Assembly: GCA_003599885.1 (NCBI GenBank)
Contig: QZKW01000077.1
Location: forward strand, 17,474 to 81,473
Length of the DNA: 64,000 nt
Direction of reading: 5' to 3'
DNA from: Desulfobacteraceae bacterium
Lineage (GTDB): Bacteria; Desulfobacterota; Desulfobacteria; Desulfobacterales; Desulfosalsimonadaceae
The notes under the pieces were generated by a model that saw only the letters and a list, made by a program, of their open reading frames with translations, was not told the origin of the DNA and did not search any database. The translations under genes were made by a program, and so were the position numbers. Below, in pieces: positions 8,912 to 16,373 of the stretch; positions within the stretch are counted from its first letter, which is position 1; every line of letters starts with the position of its first letter.

Positions 8912-9937
8912 ATGAAGTTAACGAAAGAAGTCGTAGCGGCTATCAAAAGCTATATAATTGACAACGTTAGGTCATTTCCAAACACCTTAACAAATAATGT
9001 CGTTGAATATTTTGAAATTACAAAGCCAACAGTACTCAAATATATTAATGAGCTTATTGAAGAAGGGGTACTTGTTAAAAAAGGGCAAGGTAGGTCCCCC
9101 AAATATGCGTTAAAAGTAAAAGTTAATAAATTTCAATATACCATTAATGAGAAAATAGCTGAAGATGTGATTTGGCGAGAGGATATATACCCGATATTAG
9201 ATCCATTATCGCAAAATGTGCTACTTGCGTGCAATTATGGCCTAACGGAAATGGTGAACAATGTAATTGATCATTCTGAAGCCAAAAATTTTTATATTGA
9301 AATAAAACAAGATTGCTTAACCATTACTTTTATAATTTCGGATTCCGGTATCGGTATTTTTAAAAAGATACAAAAAGTTTTGGAACTTGATGACCCAAAA
9401 CACTCCATATTGGAACTTGCAAAAGGAAAGTTTACTTCTGATCCCAATAACCACACAGGGGAAGGAGTTTTTTTTACATCAAAAATCTTCAATGAGTTTA
9501 TAATTATATCGTATAATCTTTCATTTATTGGCAATCCAAACCTTGAGGTTTTATTTCAAGATGTGGGTGAGGAAATAGAAGGGACGACCGTCATGATGAT
9601 GATACAGAAACAGTCCAATATAGCAATCGCTGATGTTTTTAATGAATATACAAATCCAGACAAGGAACCTGGGTTTCACAAAACAATTGTTCCCGTAAAA
9701 TTGATGCAATATGAAGGGGAAGCTTTATTATCAAGATCTCAGGCGAAAAGACTGATACAAAGATTTGATAAATTTTTGGAGGTGGTTTTGGATTTTGAGG
9801 GGGTCAATATTATTGGTCAGGCATTTGCTGACGAGGTTTTCAGAGTATTTCAAAATGAACATCCTAATGTTCATTTAACGCCCGCTAATACAACAACCGA
9901 AATAAAGAATATGATAATCCGAGCCTCTAAACATTAA
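8912..9937 (+). CDS. Winged-helix + GHKL ATPase + DUF4325 (STAS-like) fusion protein
   Basis: 341 aa. Residues 1-70 form a winged helix (VVEYFEITKPTVLKYINELIEEGVLVKKG). A GHKL ATPase follows: N box TEMVNNVIDHSEAKN (about 112-126), G1 box SDSGIGIF (about 144) and G2 box HTGEGVFFTSKIF (about 181). The last ~85 residues (LLSRSQAKRLIQRFDKFLEVVLDFEGVNIIGQAFADEVFRV) match the DUF4325/STAS-like pattern known from ATPase-anti-sigma-like partner pairs. The likely role is an ATP-dependent DNA-bound switch, by inference. It is strongly AT-rich, lies next to integrase-type repeats and a tRNA scar, and so is probably acquired. Confidence 0.75.
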   Translation: MKLTKEVVAAIKSYIIDNVRSFPNTLTNNVVEYFEITKPTVLKYINELIEEGVLVKKGQGRSPKYALKVKVNKFQYTINEKIAEDVIWREDIYPILDPLSQNVLLACNYGLTEMVNNVIDHSEAKNFYIEIKQDCLTITFIISDSGIGIFKKIQKVLELDDPKHSILELAKGKFTSDPNNHTGEGVFFTSKIFNEFIIISYNLSFIGNPNLEVLFQDVGEEIEGTTVMMMIQKQSNIAIADVFNEYTNPDKEPGFHKTIVPVKLMQYEGEALLSRSQAKRLIQRFDKFLEVVLDFEGVNIIGQAFADEVFRVFQNEHPNVHLTPANTTTEIKNMIIRASKH

Positions 9938-9981
9938 TTACTTTTTCTGCTTATCCGCATAATCTCGACAAGGGGGCAAAA

Positions 9982-10017
9982 TTTACACTGGTCACAAAGT
10001 GGTCACAAGAGTGTAAA
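9982..10017. repeat. 11-bp-spaced direct repeats inside an inverted repeat
   Basis: tggtcacaa occurs at 9989-9997 and 10000-10008 (period 11), enclosed by tttacact (9982-9989) and agtgtaaa (10010-10017). The period and half-site shape match the integrase arm-type sites at 10301-10320 and 24207-24226 of the neighbouring element, but with a different half-site sequence. Probably an arm site of another, lost, integrase. Confidence 0.5.
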
Positions 10018-10095
10018 TAATGAAACTCCCGGTTTCTTTAAATCCCTGTCAATAAACAGTTCAAGCAATATCGTTCTTCTGCTTTACAAATAAAA

Positions 10096-10129
10096 AAGGG
10101 TTTATAAGAATTCGTTCTTATAAACCCTT
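10096..10129 (-). terminator. Terminator formerly downstream of tRNA-Val
   Basis: A perfect 15-bp stem (10096-10110 with 10115-10129) with a TTCG loop, followed on the minus strand by a T-run (10092-10097 as A's on the plus strand). It lies just beyond the displaced tRNA 3' fragment, where the original tRNA terminator would be. Confidence 0.8.
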
Positions 10130-10137
10130 GAATTTTA

Positions 10138-10182
10138 TGGTAGGCGGTAATGGATTTGAACCATCGACTTCTACCGTGTGAA
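10138..10182 (-). repeat. Distal attachment site: displaced 3' half of tRNA-Val
   Basis: These 45 bases match 24356-24400 of the intact tRNA-Val(CAC) with two differences. They run from the anticodon loop through the CCA end on the minus strand. The two differences change T-stem pair 50-64 from T-A to A-T, so pairing is kept. This is the direct repeat that marks the distal boundary of the integrated element. Confidence 0.92.
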
Positions 10183-10300
10183 TCTGATTGAATTTATTAT
10201 CAATATCTATAAAAAATAAACAAGATGCAATAAAATCAAACACTATTATTGATCATATTGTTTCTTGTTTTTTGGAATTTTCTGCATTTTTTTAATGTGA

Positions 10301-10320
10301 TGGTAGCAATTTGGTAGCAG
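10301..10320. repeat. Left arm-type integrase binding site
   Basis: tggtagcaatttggtagcag: two copies of tggtagca(a/g) with an 11-bp period. It differs at 2 of 20 positions from the site at 24207-24226, so the element carries one copy near each end, as expected for arm sites of its integrase. Confidence 0.7.
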
Positions 10321-10626
10321 TTTTTTTCCGTCAAAATTATTTTGATTTTCTTTTCAAGCATGGTAAGGTCTTTCCAGGTGATGAAAGTTGGCCCCGGAGC
10401 CCATAGCTTTCATTGTCTGTCCGCTCCATCCGGGGGAGTGAGACCCCACTTTCCGACCTATTTTCCCTGTCAATCAGACAAAAACCAACTTCCCCCCAAA
10501 ATGGCCCAGCCGTGCCGGCAACTGGGCCAGCGGGCCGCCTCCTATCCCCCGGCAGGGTCCGGCCACAACCCGCTTAAAAAACGTATCACAATGAAACGCC
10601 TTGTCACGCGCCCGCCAAACTCCCGG
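10321..10626. other. Non-coding, GC-rich stretch inside element's left end
   Basis: No gene is supported here. The only structure seen is an 8-bp hairpin, tggcccag (10502-10509) with ctgggcca (10522-10529), about 100 bp beyond the higA-like stop. On the minus strand it is followed by a short T-rich run and could be a weak terminator. Confidence 0.4.
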
Positions 10627-10923
10627 TCATGCCGCCTTTTCTTTGATGCCGATATTTAAGGACAGCCCTAGAGTATCCAGTAATTTATTCAAGCTTGAAA
10701 GATTCGGATTTCCATTTTCAGAAAGCATCCGGTACATGGTTTCCCGGTTAAGATTCGATTCCCGGGCAGCCCGTGTCATGCCTTTGGCTTTCGCCACGTC
10801 CCTAAGCGCCAACATGAACATTTCCTGAGATCCTTCCCTTAATGCCTCGTTCAGATATTCAGAGGCATATTCAGGGTTCTGCAACCGTTTCAACAGTCCT
10901 TTTTCGTAATTCACGATAGCCAT
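10627..10923 (-). CDS. HigA-like antitoxin, HTH protein
   Basis: 98 aa from the ATG at 10923 (GAGGGGG just upstream); longer in-frame starts would lie inside the toxin gene. The N-terminus resembles the addiction-module antidote family (MAIVNYEKGLLKRLQNPEYASEYLNEAL), followed by an XRE-type helix-turn-helix (LRDVAKAKGMTRAARESNLNRETMYRMLSENGNPNLSSLNKLLDTLGL). It should neutralise the upstream toxin and repress the pair. It starts one base after the toxin stop, so translation is coupled. Toxin-first order is typical for higBA. Confidence 0.88.
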   Translation of the reverse strand: MAIVNYEKGLLKRLQNPEYASEYLNEALREGSQEMFMLALRDVAKAKGMTRAARESNLNRETMYRMLSENGNPNLSSLNKLLDTLGLSLNIGIKEKAA

Positions 10924-10924
10924 T

Positions 10925-11257
10925 TTACACCCCCTCTTGATATTCATTCCACAGGGCCACGGCTTTTTTGATGTCCTTTTTCTGGCTCCCTTTGTCGCCG
11001 CCGCACAGCAAAAGAATGACGGTATTTCCTTCCAGGCCGTAATACACCCGGTATCCCGGCCCAAAATGAATTCTCAACTCATATACGCCCTGGCCAACGC
11101 CTTTTGTATCGCCAAAATTGCCAAGACGAAGCCGGCTGATCCGGATATCAACTTTCACCTGGGCTTTGATATCTTTCAGGCCGTCAAACCATTCACTGAA
11201 ATGATTTTTCCCATCCCCGCCAACATATTCCTGTATGATTCTGGGCGCTGTTTCCAT
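10925..11257 (-). CDS. HigB/RelE-family toxin (Gp49-like)
   Basis: 110 aa. The sequence follows the RelE/ParE superfamily phage Gp49-like subfamily: FSEWFDGLKDIKAQVKVDIRISRLRLGNFGDTKGVGQGVYELRIHFGPGYRVYYGLEGNTVILLLCGGDKGSQKKDIKKA. The ELRIHFGPGYRVYY strands and the GGDKGSQKKDI end are typical. Members cleave mRNA on the ribosome or inhibit growth in other ways; activity here is inferred. First gene of the pair, transcribed leftwards. It probably stabilises the element. Confidence 0.9.
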   Translation of the reverse strand: METAPRIIQEYVGGDGKNHFSEWFDGLKDIKAQVKVDIRISRLRLGNFGDTKGVGQGVYELRIHFGPGYRVYYGLEGNTVILLLCGGDKGSQKKDIKKAVALWNEYQEGV

Positions 11258-11271
11258 GATGTTTCAATGTA

Positions 11272-12103
11272 GCCTATAAGCGACGGAGTGTCAATCTTGT
11301 TTTTATCGCTACAAGGCCATTTTAATTTTTCCAGGCCACTCCTTTTCAAAAACATTTTACGGTTAAAAAAATCATTTCCTTGAATTTTCCGATTTTTGGC
11401 GATTTGAGGCGATTTAACGGAATTTGCTTCCTAAAAAAATAGCCTTTAAAATGCTTCGATTTTCGTCAATTTTCTTTGATTTTTGGTTTCTATATGACCC
11501 CAAAAAAATATTTGCTTTGATATATTTCCGGACCCTGTCACCCTTTCTATATTAACTATCTGAAAATTGCGAAAAAAGAGGGTGATAGCCTAGGGTGACT
11601 TGTGGGTGATAGGTGGGTGATAGCCTATTTTGGGAATCACCCTGGGGTGATAGCCTCCGGCGATTCCCGGAACAAATCACCCTGGGCGGATGGCATAATA
11701 ACCATTTGATTTTAATTGTAAAAAAAACAACAGGGTGACAGCCTGGGTGATTGAAAAAAGGGGGCTATCACCCTCTTTTCCGGCCATAATCAATGAGTTA
11801 TCAAGATAGGGTGATAGCCTCCAACATATTGCCCCCCATATTTTTTTTAAAAAAATCCCTGTTTGAGGATCATTTTCGGCGATTTTTGAGCCGCAACATT
11901 TTTTGATGATCATGCATGATCCACAAAGCCCGCCGGATGGTATCCGGGGTAAACGGATTGAATCAGAAGGGGAGGGGCAGCCGATACACCCCCTGGGCTC
12001 ATGCGGGAAAGTGTGCAAAAGCTACTTTTATGATGATTTTTAGGCTGTTATATTTCCCAAAGATGAAAAAAATTAACCTGTCATTTTACGGGGGAAGCAT
12101 GGC
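11272..12103. other. Iteron array, probable replication origin of the element
   Basis: This gene-free 830-bp stretch carries a 12-bp iteron, gggtgatagcct, at 11580, 11615, 11645, 11809 (exact), 11733 (one change) and inverted at 11763-11774 (one change). Shorter copies (gggtga plus 1-3 bases) lie at 11593, 11604 and 11745, and inverted near 11635 and 11676. A second motif, ggcgattt, occurs at 11398, 11408 and 11878. AT-rich tracts flank both sides. The pattern fits an iteron origin such as that of satellite phage P4, whose iterons also begin GGTGA (established knowledge). The element's primase-helicase would be the natural reader. Confidence 0.7.
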
Positions 12104-12409
12104 ATGACTGAAAGGAATCACGGAGAGGCTGACAAGAAAAGCATTGAACTTACAAAAGAAACGATCCAGGCGGCGGGGTTTCCGGTCCAGGGGAGCTACA
12201 GGCCCGGCGAAGTCTGCAAAATACTTGGGATCAGTGAGCGGACCTTTTCCAAAATGACAAACAGCTATGAACCGGACCCGGAAACAGGCGGGCCGGTGAA
12301 TCCCGGAACTCTGGACAGCTTCCGGACCCTGGGGCAAAAGCGGGTGCGTTTCAATGAGCTGGCGTCCTATCTGGCCCGAAATAACACCTATGAAACCCTT
12401 TATTCCTAA
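12104..12409 (+). CDS. AlpA/excisionase-like helix-turn-helix protein (copy 1)
   Basis: 101 aa. A MerR/AlpA-like helix-turn-helix is seen at about residues 38-57 (PGEVCKILGISERTFSKM), and the end reads KRVRFNELASYLARNNTYE, the usual form of small helix-turn-helix proteins that direct excision or regulate mobile elements. It is paralogous to the next gene: both share VCxILGISxRTF and RVxFxELAxYxxRNNT. It is transcribed rightwards just after the iteron region, 15 bp ahead of its copy. Target unknown; regulation of replication or excision is inferred. Confidence 0.65.
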   Translation: MTERNHGEADKKSIELTKETIQAAGFPVQGSYRPGEVCKILGISERTFSKMTNSYEPDPETGGPVNPGTLDSFRTLGQKRVRFNELASYLARNNTYETLYS

Positions 12410-12424
12410 TTTAATCGGAATTTT

Positions 12425-12706
12425 ATGCCTGTTGAAAACATGAACAACGCGGATAATCAGCTTCATAACCTGTTAAAAAGCATCGGCCAGCCGATCCGGA
12501 AAAGCTACAGTATCCTTGATGTCTGTTTTATTCTGGGGATCAGCCGGCGAACATTTCACTATTTGCGAGTCAAAGCGGAACGGGCCGGGACCGGAGGCCA
12601 AGGGCTTGAAAGCGTTATCAGGAACAATGAAAGGCGGGTGTCGTTTTCCGAACTGGCGGCATACATGGAGCGGAATAACACGTTTTTGAACCGGAGCGGG
12701 GTTTAA
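12425..12706 (+). CDS. AlpA/excisionase-like helix-turn-helix protein (copy 2)
   Basis: 93 aa. The helix-turn-helix LDVCFILGISRRTFHYL (about 33-49) and the tail RRVSFSELAAYMERNNTF match the preceding gene, from which it most likely arose by tandem duplication. The region between the two shared blocks differs in length and sequence, so the two may bind different sites. Short gap to its neighbour suggests one transcript. Its exact role is unknown. Confidence 0.65.
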   Translation: MPVENMNNADNQLHNLLKSIGQPIRKSYSILDVCFILGISRRTFHYLRVKAERAGTGGQGLESVIRNNERRVSFSELAAYMERNNTFLNRSGV

Positions 12707-12884
12707 GCGGCTTTGGTTTGGAAAGATTCAGGATGGAATAAAGGCGACCCCGCCTACCAGGATAGACAGGGCTGAACGAAATGGTTTAGCGGTCCTGGCC
12801 GAACCATTCCGCCCGGTAAGGAATATATTCAGAATGAAATTTTTTGGCAAGAAATTATGGAAGCCGCCACTTTTGGTCTGGGGG

Positions 12885-13118
12885 CTATTTCTCGGCGGGG
12901 TCCGGAAGAATGGTCATGAGCTGATCAGGGGTACAGTTAAAAAAAACGCATAGTTTTTCGATGTTTTCAGTGTTTGTCTTATATCCTCTGACACCCGCAA
13001 TCTTTGAAAGCGTTTGTCTTGAAATTCCAGTTGCTTCCGAAATTTCTTCATATTTTATTTTCCGGTCTTCCCTGAATTCTTTATCTGCAAGCAATGATTT
13101 GAAATTATATTTAATCAT
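12885..13118 (-). CDS. XRE/Cro-CI family repressor
   Basis: 77 aa, a single-domain helix-turn-helix protein (YEEISEATGISRQTLSKIAGVRGYKTNTENIEKLCVFFNCTPDQLM) of the YozG/Cro type. AAGGAAGG precedes the ATG. It is transcribed divergently from the ORF6N gene, with an AT-rich control region between that contains promoters in both directions and two copies of a 16-bp repeat. It is the obvious candidate for the element's maintenance repressor. Confidence 0.85.
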   Translation of the reverse strand: MIKYNFKSLLADKEFREDRKIKYEEISEATGISRQTLSKIAGVRGYKTNTENIEKLCVFFNCTPDQLMTILPDPAEK

Positions 13119-13149
13119 AAACCTTCCTTTCTTGTATTGATTACAGCAC

Positions 13150-13242
13150 TCATTAACACGTTATATTTAAGTGGTCAAATGTAAATTTTAGTTTAATAAT
13201 GTCTTGACAAGTAAAAATTCACAAGTTAAATTTTAATTTAAT
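13150..13242. promoter_or_regulatory. Divergent control region between XRE and ORF6N genes
   Basis: Rightward promoter: TTGACA (13204-13209), 17-bp spacer, TAAATT (13227-13232). Leftward promoter: TTGACC (13173-13178 on the complement), 17-bp spacer, TAATGA (13150-13155). Two direct repeats, taaattttagtttaat (13182-13197) and taaattttaatttaat (13227-13242), differ by one base. The second covers the rightward -10 box, as expected for repressor operators. Confidence 0.6.
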
Positions 13243-13289
13243 TGAGTAAGCTATAATTTACATATTTTTTTTAAAAAAAGGGTGGGCAT

Positions 13290-14249
13290 ATGGAACAAAC
13301 AAACCCTATTGAAATCGAAGGCCACAGCATTGAACGCATTGACTACCGGGGGCAGCCGGTTGTCACGTTCCGGATGGTGGATGAACTCCACGAAAGGCCG
13401 GAAGGCACTGCCGGAAGGGCGTTCAGGTACAACAAAGACAGACTTATAGAGGGTGAAGACTTTTTTAATGCTCCATTTGATGAATGGTGCAAAGTTTTGC
13501 CCCGGCAAATTTCGTCGATCTCAAAAAATCACGCTCCTATGATCTTTCTTACCCAATTTGGCTACCTTCTCCTGGTCAAAACCTTAACTGATGACTTGGC
13601 CTGGAAAGTTCAGAGAGCACTTACTAATTCATATTTCATGGCCGGGGGCGCTGGGCTTGACGGGCGGGCGGTGGGCCGGGCATGGAATCGGGAATTGCGG
13701 CTTTCCATGGAAGAACAGCGAAAATTCATAAAGGCTGTCAGGATTGAAGCCGATCGGATCAGAAAGGGCCGGGGCAGTATTGAATCCCTGGCCGGCATGC
13801 CGATGATTCAGGCGGCGGTTCGGGATATGCTGGAAAACGATCCCAAACCCCGGTTTGACGGTCCGGAGGCCGGCGGCAATGCAAAGGCCCTGATCAACTG
13901 GCTTGACCTGCTGGTGACGGAATGCCTTTCGGATACTGCGACCTTTAACCGGGGATACGGGCTCAGGTTTGAACCGTCCCTGAATGGATCCGGGGAACTG
14001 GAAGCCATTACGTTTTTGGCCTCCACACGGGAACTTTACGCGGCGCTGATCAGGCTATCCCGGAATTCTGAAATCGATTTCCCCTTTAAAAGTGTGCGGC
14101 ACCTGGGGGCGAAACAAAATTACCCGGTTGATGTGTTCCAGGCCGCCGGGTGGGGATTCAAACGAAACCTGAAGCATATCCGGGGAATCGGCCTGCATCG
14201 GTTTGCAAAACGGATATCTCAAGGCGTTTCACGGGAATTAACGGAGTAG
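13290..14249 (+). CDS. ORF6N-domain phage regulator with primase-type C-terminal domain
   Basis: 319 aa. Residues ~10-60 are an ORF6N domain (IDYRGQPVVTFRMVDELHERP ... RAFRYNKDRLIEGEDFF), followed by FLTQFGYLLLVKTLTDDLAWKVQRALTNSYF, as in KilA/ORF6N phage regulators. The last ~110 residues (TRELYAALIRL, FPFKSVRHLGAK, VFQAAGWGFKRNLKHIRG) are clearly similar to the C-terminus of the element's primase-helicase (TSELYSAFEIL, CPYRNVRQLGAR, VLEAARWRFQPRIKTVRG). It lies opposite the repressor with an operator-bearing promoter. It probably binds the same DNA as the primase and may control copy number; that is inference. Confidence 0.8.
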   Translation: MEQTNPIEIEGHSIERIDYRGQPVVTFRMVDELHERPEGTAGRAFRYNKDRLIEGEDFFNAPFDEWCKVLPRQISSISKNHAPMIFLTQFGYLLLVKTLTDDLAWKVQRALTNSYFMAGGAGLDGRAVGRAWNRELRLSMEEQRKFIKAVRIEADRIRKGRGSIESLAGMPMIQAAVRDMLENDPKPRFDGPEAGGNAKALINWLDLLVTECLSDTATFNRGYGLRFEPSLNGSGELEAITFLASTRELYAALIRLSRNSEIDFPFKSVRHLGAKQNYPVDVFQAAGWGFKRNLKHIRGIGLHRFAKRISQGVSRELTE

Positions 14250-14322
14250 TTTTTATCACAGGATTTTCAAACACATGTTCCATTGACAATGGAATCAACA
14301 GCGAAAAAGGAGCGGACCTACC

Positions 14323-14742
14323 ATGATGAATCAGGAGAAGTTGAATTTTGATATTATCGTCAGCATTCAAGAGGAATTTGACCACTACAAACACATGATG
14401 ACAACCCTTTCCATGCTGATCAGAAACTTTCCACCGAATTTAGGCTTTACCGATGATGATCTTCTGGGGTTGTCGTTTCTCATGGATTATATCACTGAAG
14501 GTCAGGAGCAAATATTTAAAAAAGGAGAGGAAGAAGTGAAGAAAAACCCCAAATATATCATTGCCCGGGCCGAAGAAATTCTTTCCATTCCCCCCGGCGG
14601 AAGGCGGAATATAGGTGACTTTAATGAAATAATCGAAAATCTCAAAGATGTCATAAAGGTATTTGGGAAAGATTGTTTTCCGAAAGCCCCGGAACTGCTT
14701 GAGAAATTAGAACGGATTACGGAAACGGCTGTTAAAAAATAA
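14323..14742 (+). CDS. Hypothetical protein, mostly helical
   Basis: 139 aa and not recognised. AGGAG lies within the first codons and GGAGCGGACCTACC upstream, so the start at 14323 is plausible. The sequence is acidic and mostly helical (IIVSIQEEFDHYKHMMTTLSMLIRNF, then a Lys/Glu-rich segment), with no membrane segment or known motif. It follows the ORF6N gene by 73 bp in the same direction and precedes a MerR-like gene. Confidence 0.6.
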   Translation: MMNQEKLNFDIIVSIQEEFDHYKHMMTTLSMLIRNFPPNLGFTDDDLLGLSFLMDYITEGQEQIFKKGEEEVKKNPKYIIARAEEILSIPPGGRRNIGDFNEIIENLKDVIKVFGKDCFPKAPELLEKLERITETAVKK

Positions 14743-14853
14743 TGATATTCCAGATTTTTTGTTGACTTGTGGATAGAAGACCTCTTATATAAAAAAAAGT
14801 TTGACACATGTTTGACACCAATTAAAACTTAATTTTTAGTTAATTTTAAACCA

Positions 14854-15660
14854 ATGGCCGATAAAAAAACAATTAAGAAGATATCAGAGCGGGAGGATTT
14901 GTTAACTGTTGGTGAACTCATTGAATCATATGAAGAATTCAGAAAGGAATTCGGATATCCGGATGAAGCAAAAGTGAGTGAGAGAGCTTTTCGTTTTTGG
15001 GCGGCAAAAGGTCTTTTCTCTCCACCCTACAGAGGAAAATTCAACCGTGCTTTGTATCCAAAATCCACCGAATTGGATATTTTGGTGATACGCATTTTTC
15101 AAGTCACTTATGGGTTGTCTATTAATCAAATCAAAGAATTATTTGAAGGGTTTACGGTAAGTTACTATGAGGCTGTTGAAAATATAAAAAAATCAGATAG
15201 CTCCTTAACGCGGAAAGAATTTGAAGACCTATTATCCGGCAACCAGCCTAATAAAATTTCCCTGGCCCGAAAAATCATAAAGCAACACTTACCGAACTAT
15301 GCAGGAAAAGAAGAATACAAATCGTTTTTAAAAGACCTGGCGGATCTTTACAAAAAAATCAGCGAGGCCACTTATTATAGCTATTTGAATAAAACAGGGG
15401 ATGAGCTTTTTCATATTACGATTGAGTTAATCGGAAAGAGCGAAGAAGGTTGCCCAACTGACCCTATAGAATGGTCAAGGATTCAGTTTGTCAAAGGAAT
15501 ACTGTCTTTTATCGATGGCGTGAAACAACAGCAATATGAACCTGAAAAAGGTTTAGATATGGTGATGGCAATGAAACCGGAGGCTTATAAGATATGCAAA
15601 AAAATGTTCAGTTATTCAAGAGAATTGAGGCTATCCAAACCAACAAAGAACCAAAAATAA
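14854..15660 (+). CDS. MerR-like helix-turn-helix protein
   Basis: 268 aa. Residues ~17-95 resemble a MerR-type DNA-binding domain (TVGELIESYEEF ... VSERAFRFWAAKGLFSPPYRGKFNRALYPKSTELDILVIRIFQVTYGLSINQIKELF): the helix-turn-helix, the RFW..KGLF..P wing and the dimer-forming I-R-x-F-x-x-x-Y helix can be followed. The remaining ~170 residues are helical and unrecognised. The start codon has no good ribosome binding site and is uncertain. AT-rich repeats much like those at 13182-13242 lie directly upstream (14820-14850), so it may be under the same repressor. Confidence 0.6.
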   Translation: MADKKTIKKISEREDLLTVGELIESYEEFRKEFGYPDEAKVSERAFRFWAAKGLFSPPYRGKFNRALYPKSTELDILVIRIFQVTYGLSINQIKELFEGFTVSYYEAVENIKKSDSSLTRKEFEDLLSGNQPNKISLARKIIKQHLPNYAGKEEYKSFLKDLADLYKKISEATYYSYLNKTGDELFHITIELIGKSEEGCPTDPIEWSRIQFVKGILSFIDGVKQQQYEPEKGLDMVMAMKPEAYKICKKMFSYSRELRLSKPTKNQK

Positions 15661-15661
15661 A

Positions 15662-15689
15662 GCCGATCATGCGGGCGGGCATGATCGGC
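15662..15689. repeat. Hairpin after the MerR-like gene, 11-bp perfect arms
   Basis: gccgatcatgc (15662-15672) pairs with gcatgatcggc (15679-15689) round a 6-base loop. It directly follows the stop codon. On the minus strand a T-rich run follows, whereas on the plus strand A's follow, so as a terminator it would favour leftward transcription; it may also protect the mRNA end. Confidence 0.5.
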
Positions 15690-15701
15690 CAGAAAAAAAG
15701 A

Positions 15702-15738
15702 ACCCCGAGACCAGGCAGGCGGCAGTGGAGTCTTTTTT
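15702..15738 (+). terminator. Possible terminator with long T-run
   Basis: A weak stem (gagacc with ggagtctt, near 15706 and 15726) is followed by nine T's at about 15731-15739. Located after the MerR-like gene and before the small gene at 15796. Confidence 0.35.
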
Positions 15739-15795
15739 TTTGTACATAAAGAATCCATGGCTGTCAATAGGGCAACCACAAAAGGAGAGCGGAAA

Positions 15796-15963
15796 ATGGA
15801 TAAGATAATCGAAAGGATCGAAGGCGATAAAATCATTGTTGATGAAAACGGTAACTTCCCAAAAGAACTTGTTTTTTGCGGAAAGGATGAAAACGGAGCG
15901 GTTACGGTTAAGAAAAAACGAATACTCCGAAAAACACGTAATGGCGGATTCATTCTCAATTAA
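15796..15963 (+). CDS. Small hypothetical protein (55 aa)
   Basis: The start at the ATG of MDKIIERIEGDKIIVD is chosen over an ATG 39 bases upstream because AAGGAGAGCGG lies at the proper distance. The sequence is highly charged and probably all beta (KIIVDENGNFPKELVFCGKDENGAVTVKKKRILRK). No known motif. It has a transcription-stop-like structure on both sides, so it may be an independent small gene. Confidence 0.55.
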   Translation: MDKIIERIEGDKIIVDENGNFPKELVFCGKDENGAVTVKKKRILRKTRNGGFILN

Positions 15964-15973
15964 AGCATAATAA

Positions 15974-16017
15974 CAGCCAGCCAGCCATAAGCCAGCGCGC
16001 TTAAAGCCAGCCAGCCG
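15974..16017. repeat. Short agcc-type repeat cluster
   Basis: Two runs of (agcc)2-3 at 15974-15986 and 16005-16017 flank ataagccagcgcgctt. It is simple repeat sequence without CRISPR-like spacing. Confidence 0.45.
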
Positions 16018-16062
16018 GAAAAACAGGATAGATTTATGTCCTGTTATCCGGCTGTTTTATTT
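16013..16062 (+). terminator. Rho-independent terminator upstream of the primase operon
   Basis: agccggaaaaacagga (16013-16028) pairs with tcctgttatccggct (16039-16053), with one bulge, followed by gttttattt. It separates the left regulatory genes from the replication genes. Confidence 0.6.
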
Positions 16063-16073
16063 CTGGCCCAAAC

Positions 16074-16307
16074 ATGGATGAAAGGAAAAGAGAAATGACG
16101 GACATAGCGGAAAACACCGAATATCAGAAAATCCAGACCGAATCTTTGGGGGAATTTTGCGACCGCTGGGGGGTGCCCAAGTCCTGGGGATACAGCCGGA
16201 CCCGGTTACAAGGCAAGGAACGAATTCCGCATATAAAAGCCGGGAAGTACATCAGAATCATTCCCCGGCAGGCGGATGAATGGATGATCAGGAACGGCAA
16301 GGCATAA
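16074..16307 (+). CDS. Small helix-turn-helix (excisionase-like) protein
   Basis: 77 aa, or 70 aa if it starts at the ATG at 16095, which has GGAAAAGAGAA before it. The pattern SLGEFCDRWGVPKSWGYSRTRL ... RIPHIKAGKYIRIIPRQADEWMIRN is that of AlpA/Xis-like proteins: a helix-turn-helix followed by a short beta wing and the dEWl end. It immediately precedes the primase-helicase gene and probably controls excision or replication of the element. Confidence 0.65.
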   Translation: MDERKREMTDIAENTEYQKIQTESLGEFCDRWGVPKSWGYSRTRLQGKERIPHIKAGKYIRIIPRQADEWMIRNGKA

Positions 16308-16373
16308 TCCGGAAATGAGATTGTCATGAAACAGCGGGGCTTGGCGCTGAATGAGCCTGAAACGGAGTGAGTA

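Noticed and set aside
10924..11064. Longer form of the HigA-like antitoxin
   Set aside because: The extension runs inside the toxin gene in another frame and the proper start at 10923 has a strong ribosome binding site.
11580..11820. Iterons as a CRISPR array
   Set aside because: The 12-bp units occur in both directions with spacings of 0-90 bp; this is an iteron pattern.
15974..16017. agcc repeat cluster as a CRISPR remnant
   Set aside because: Units are four bases long without spacers of constant size, and no cas genes are present.
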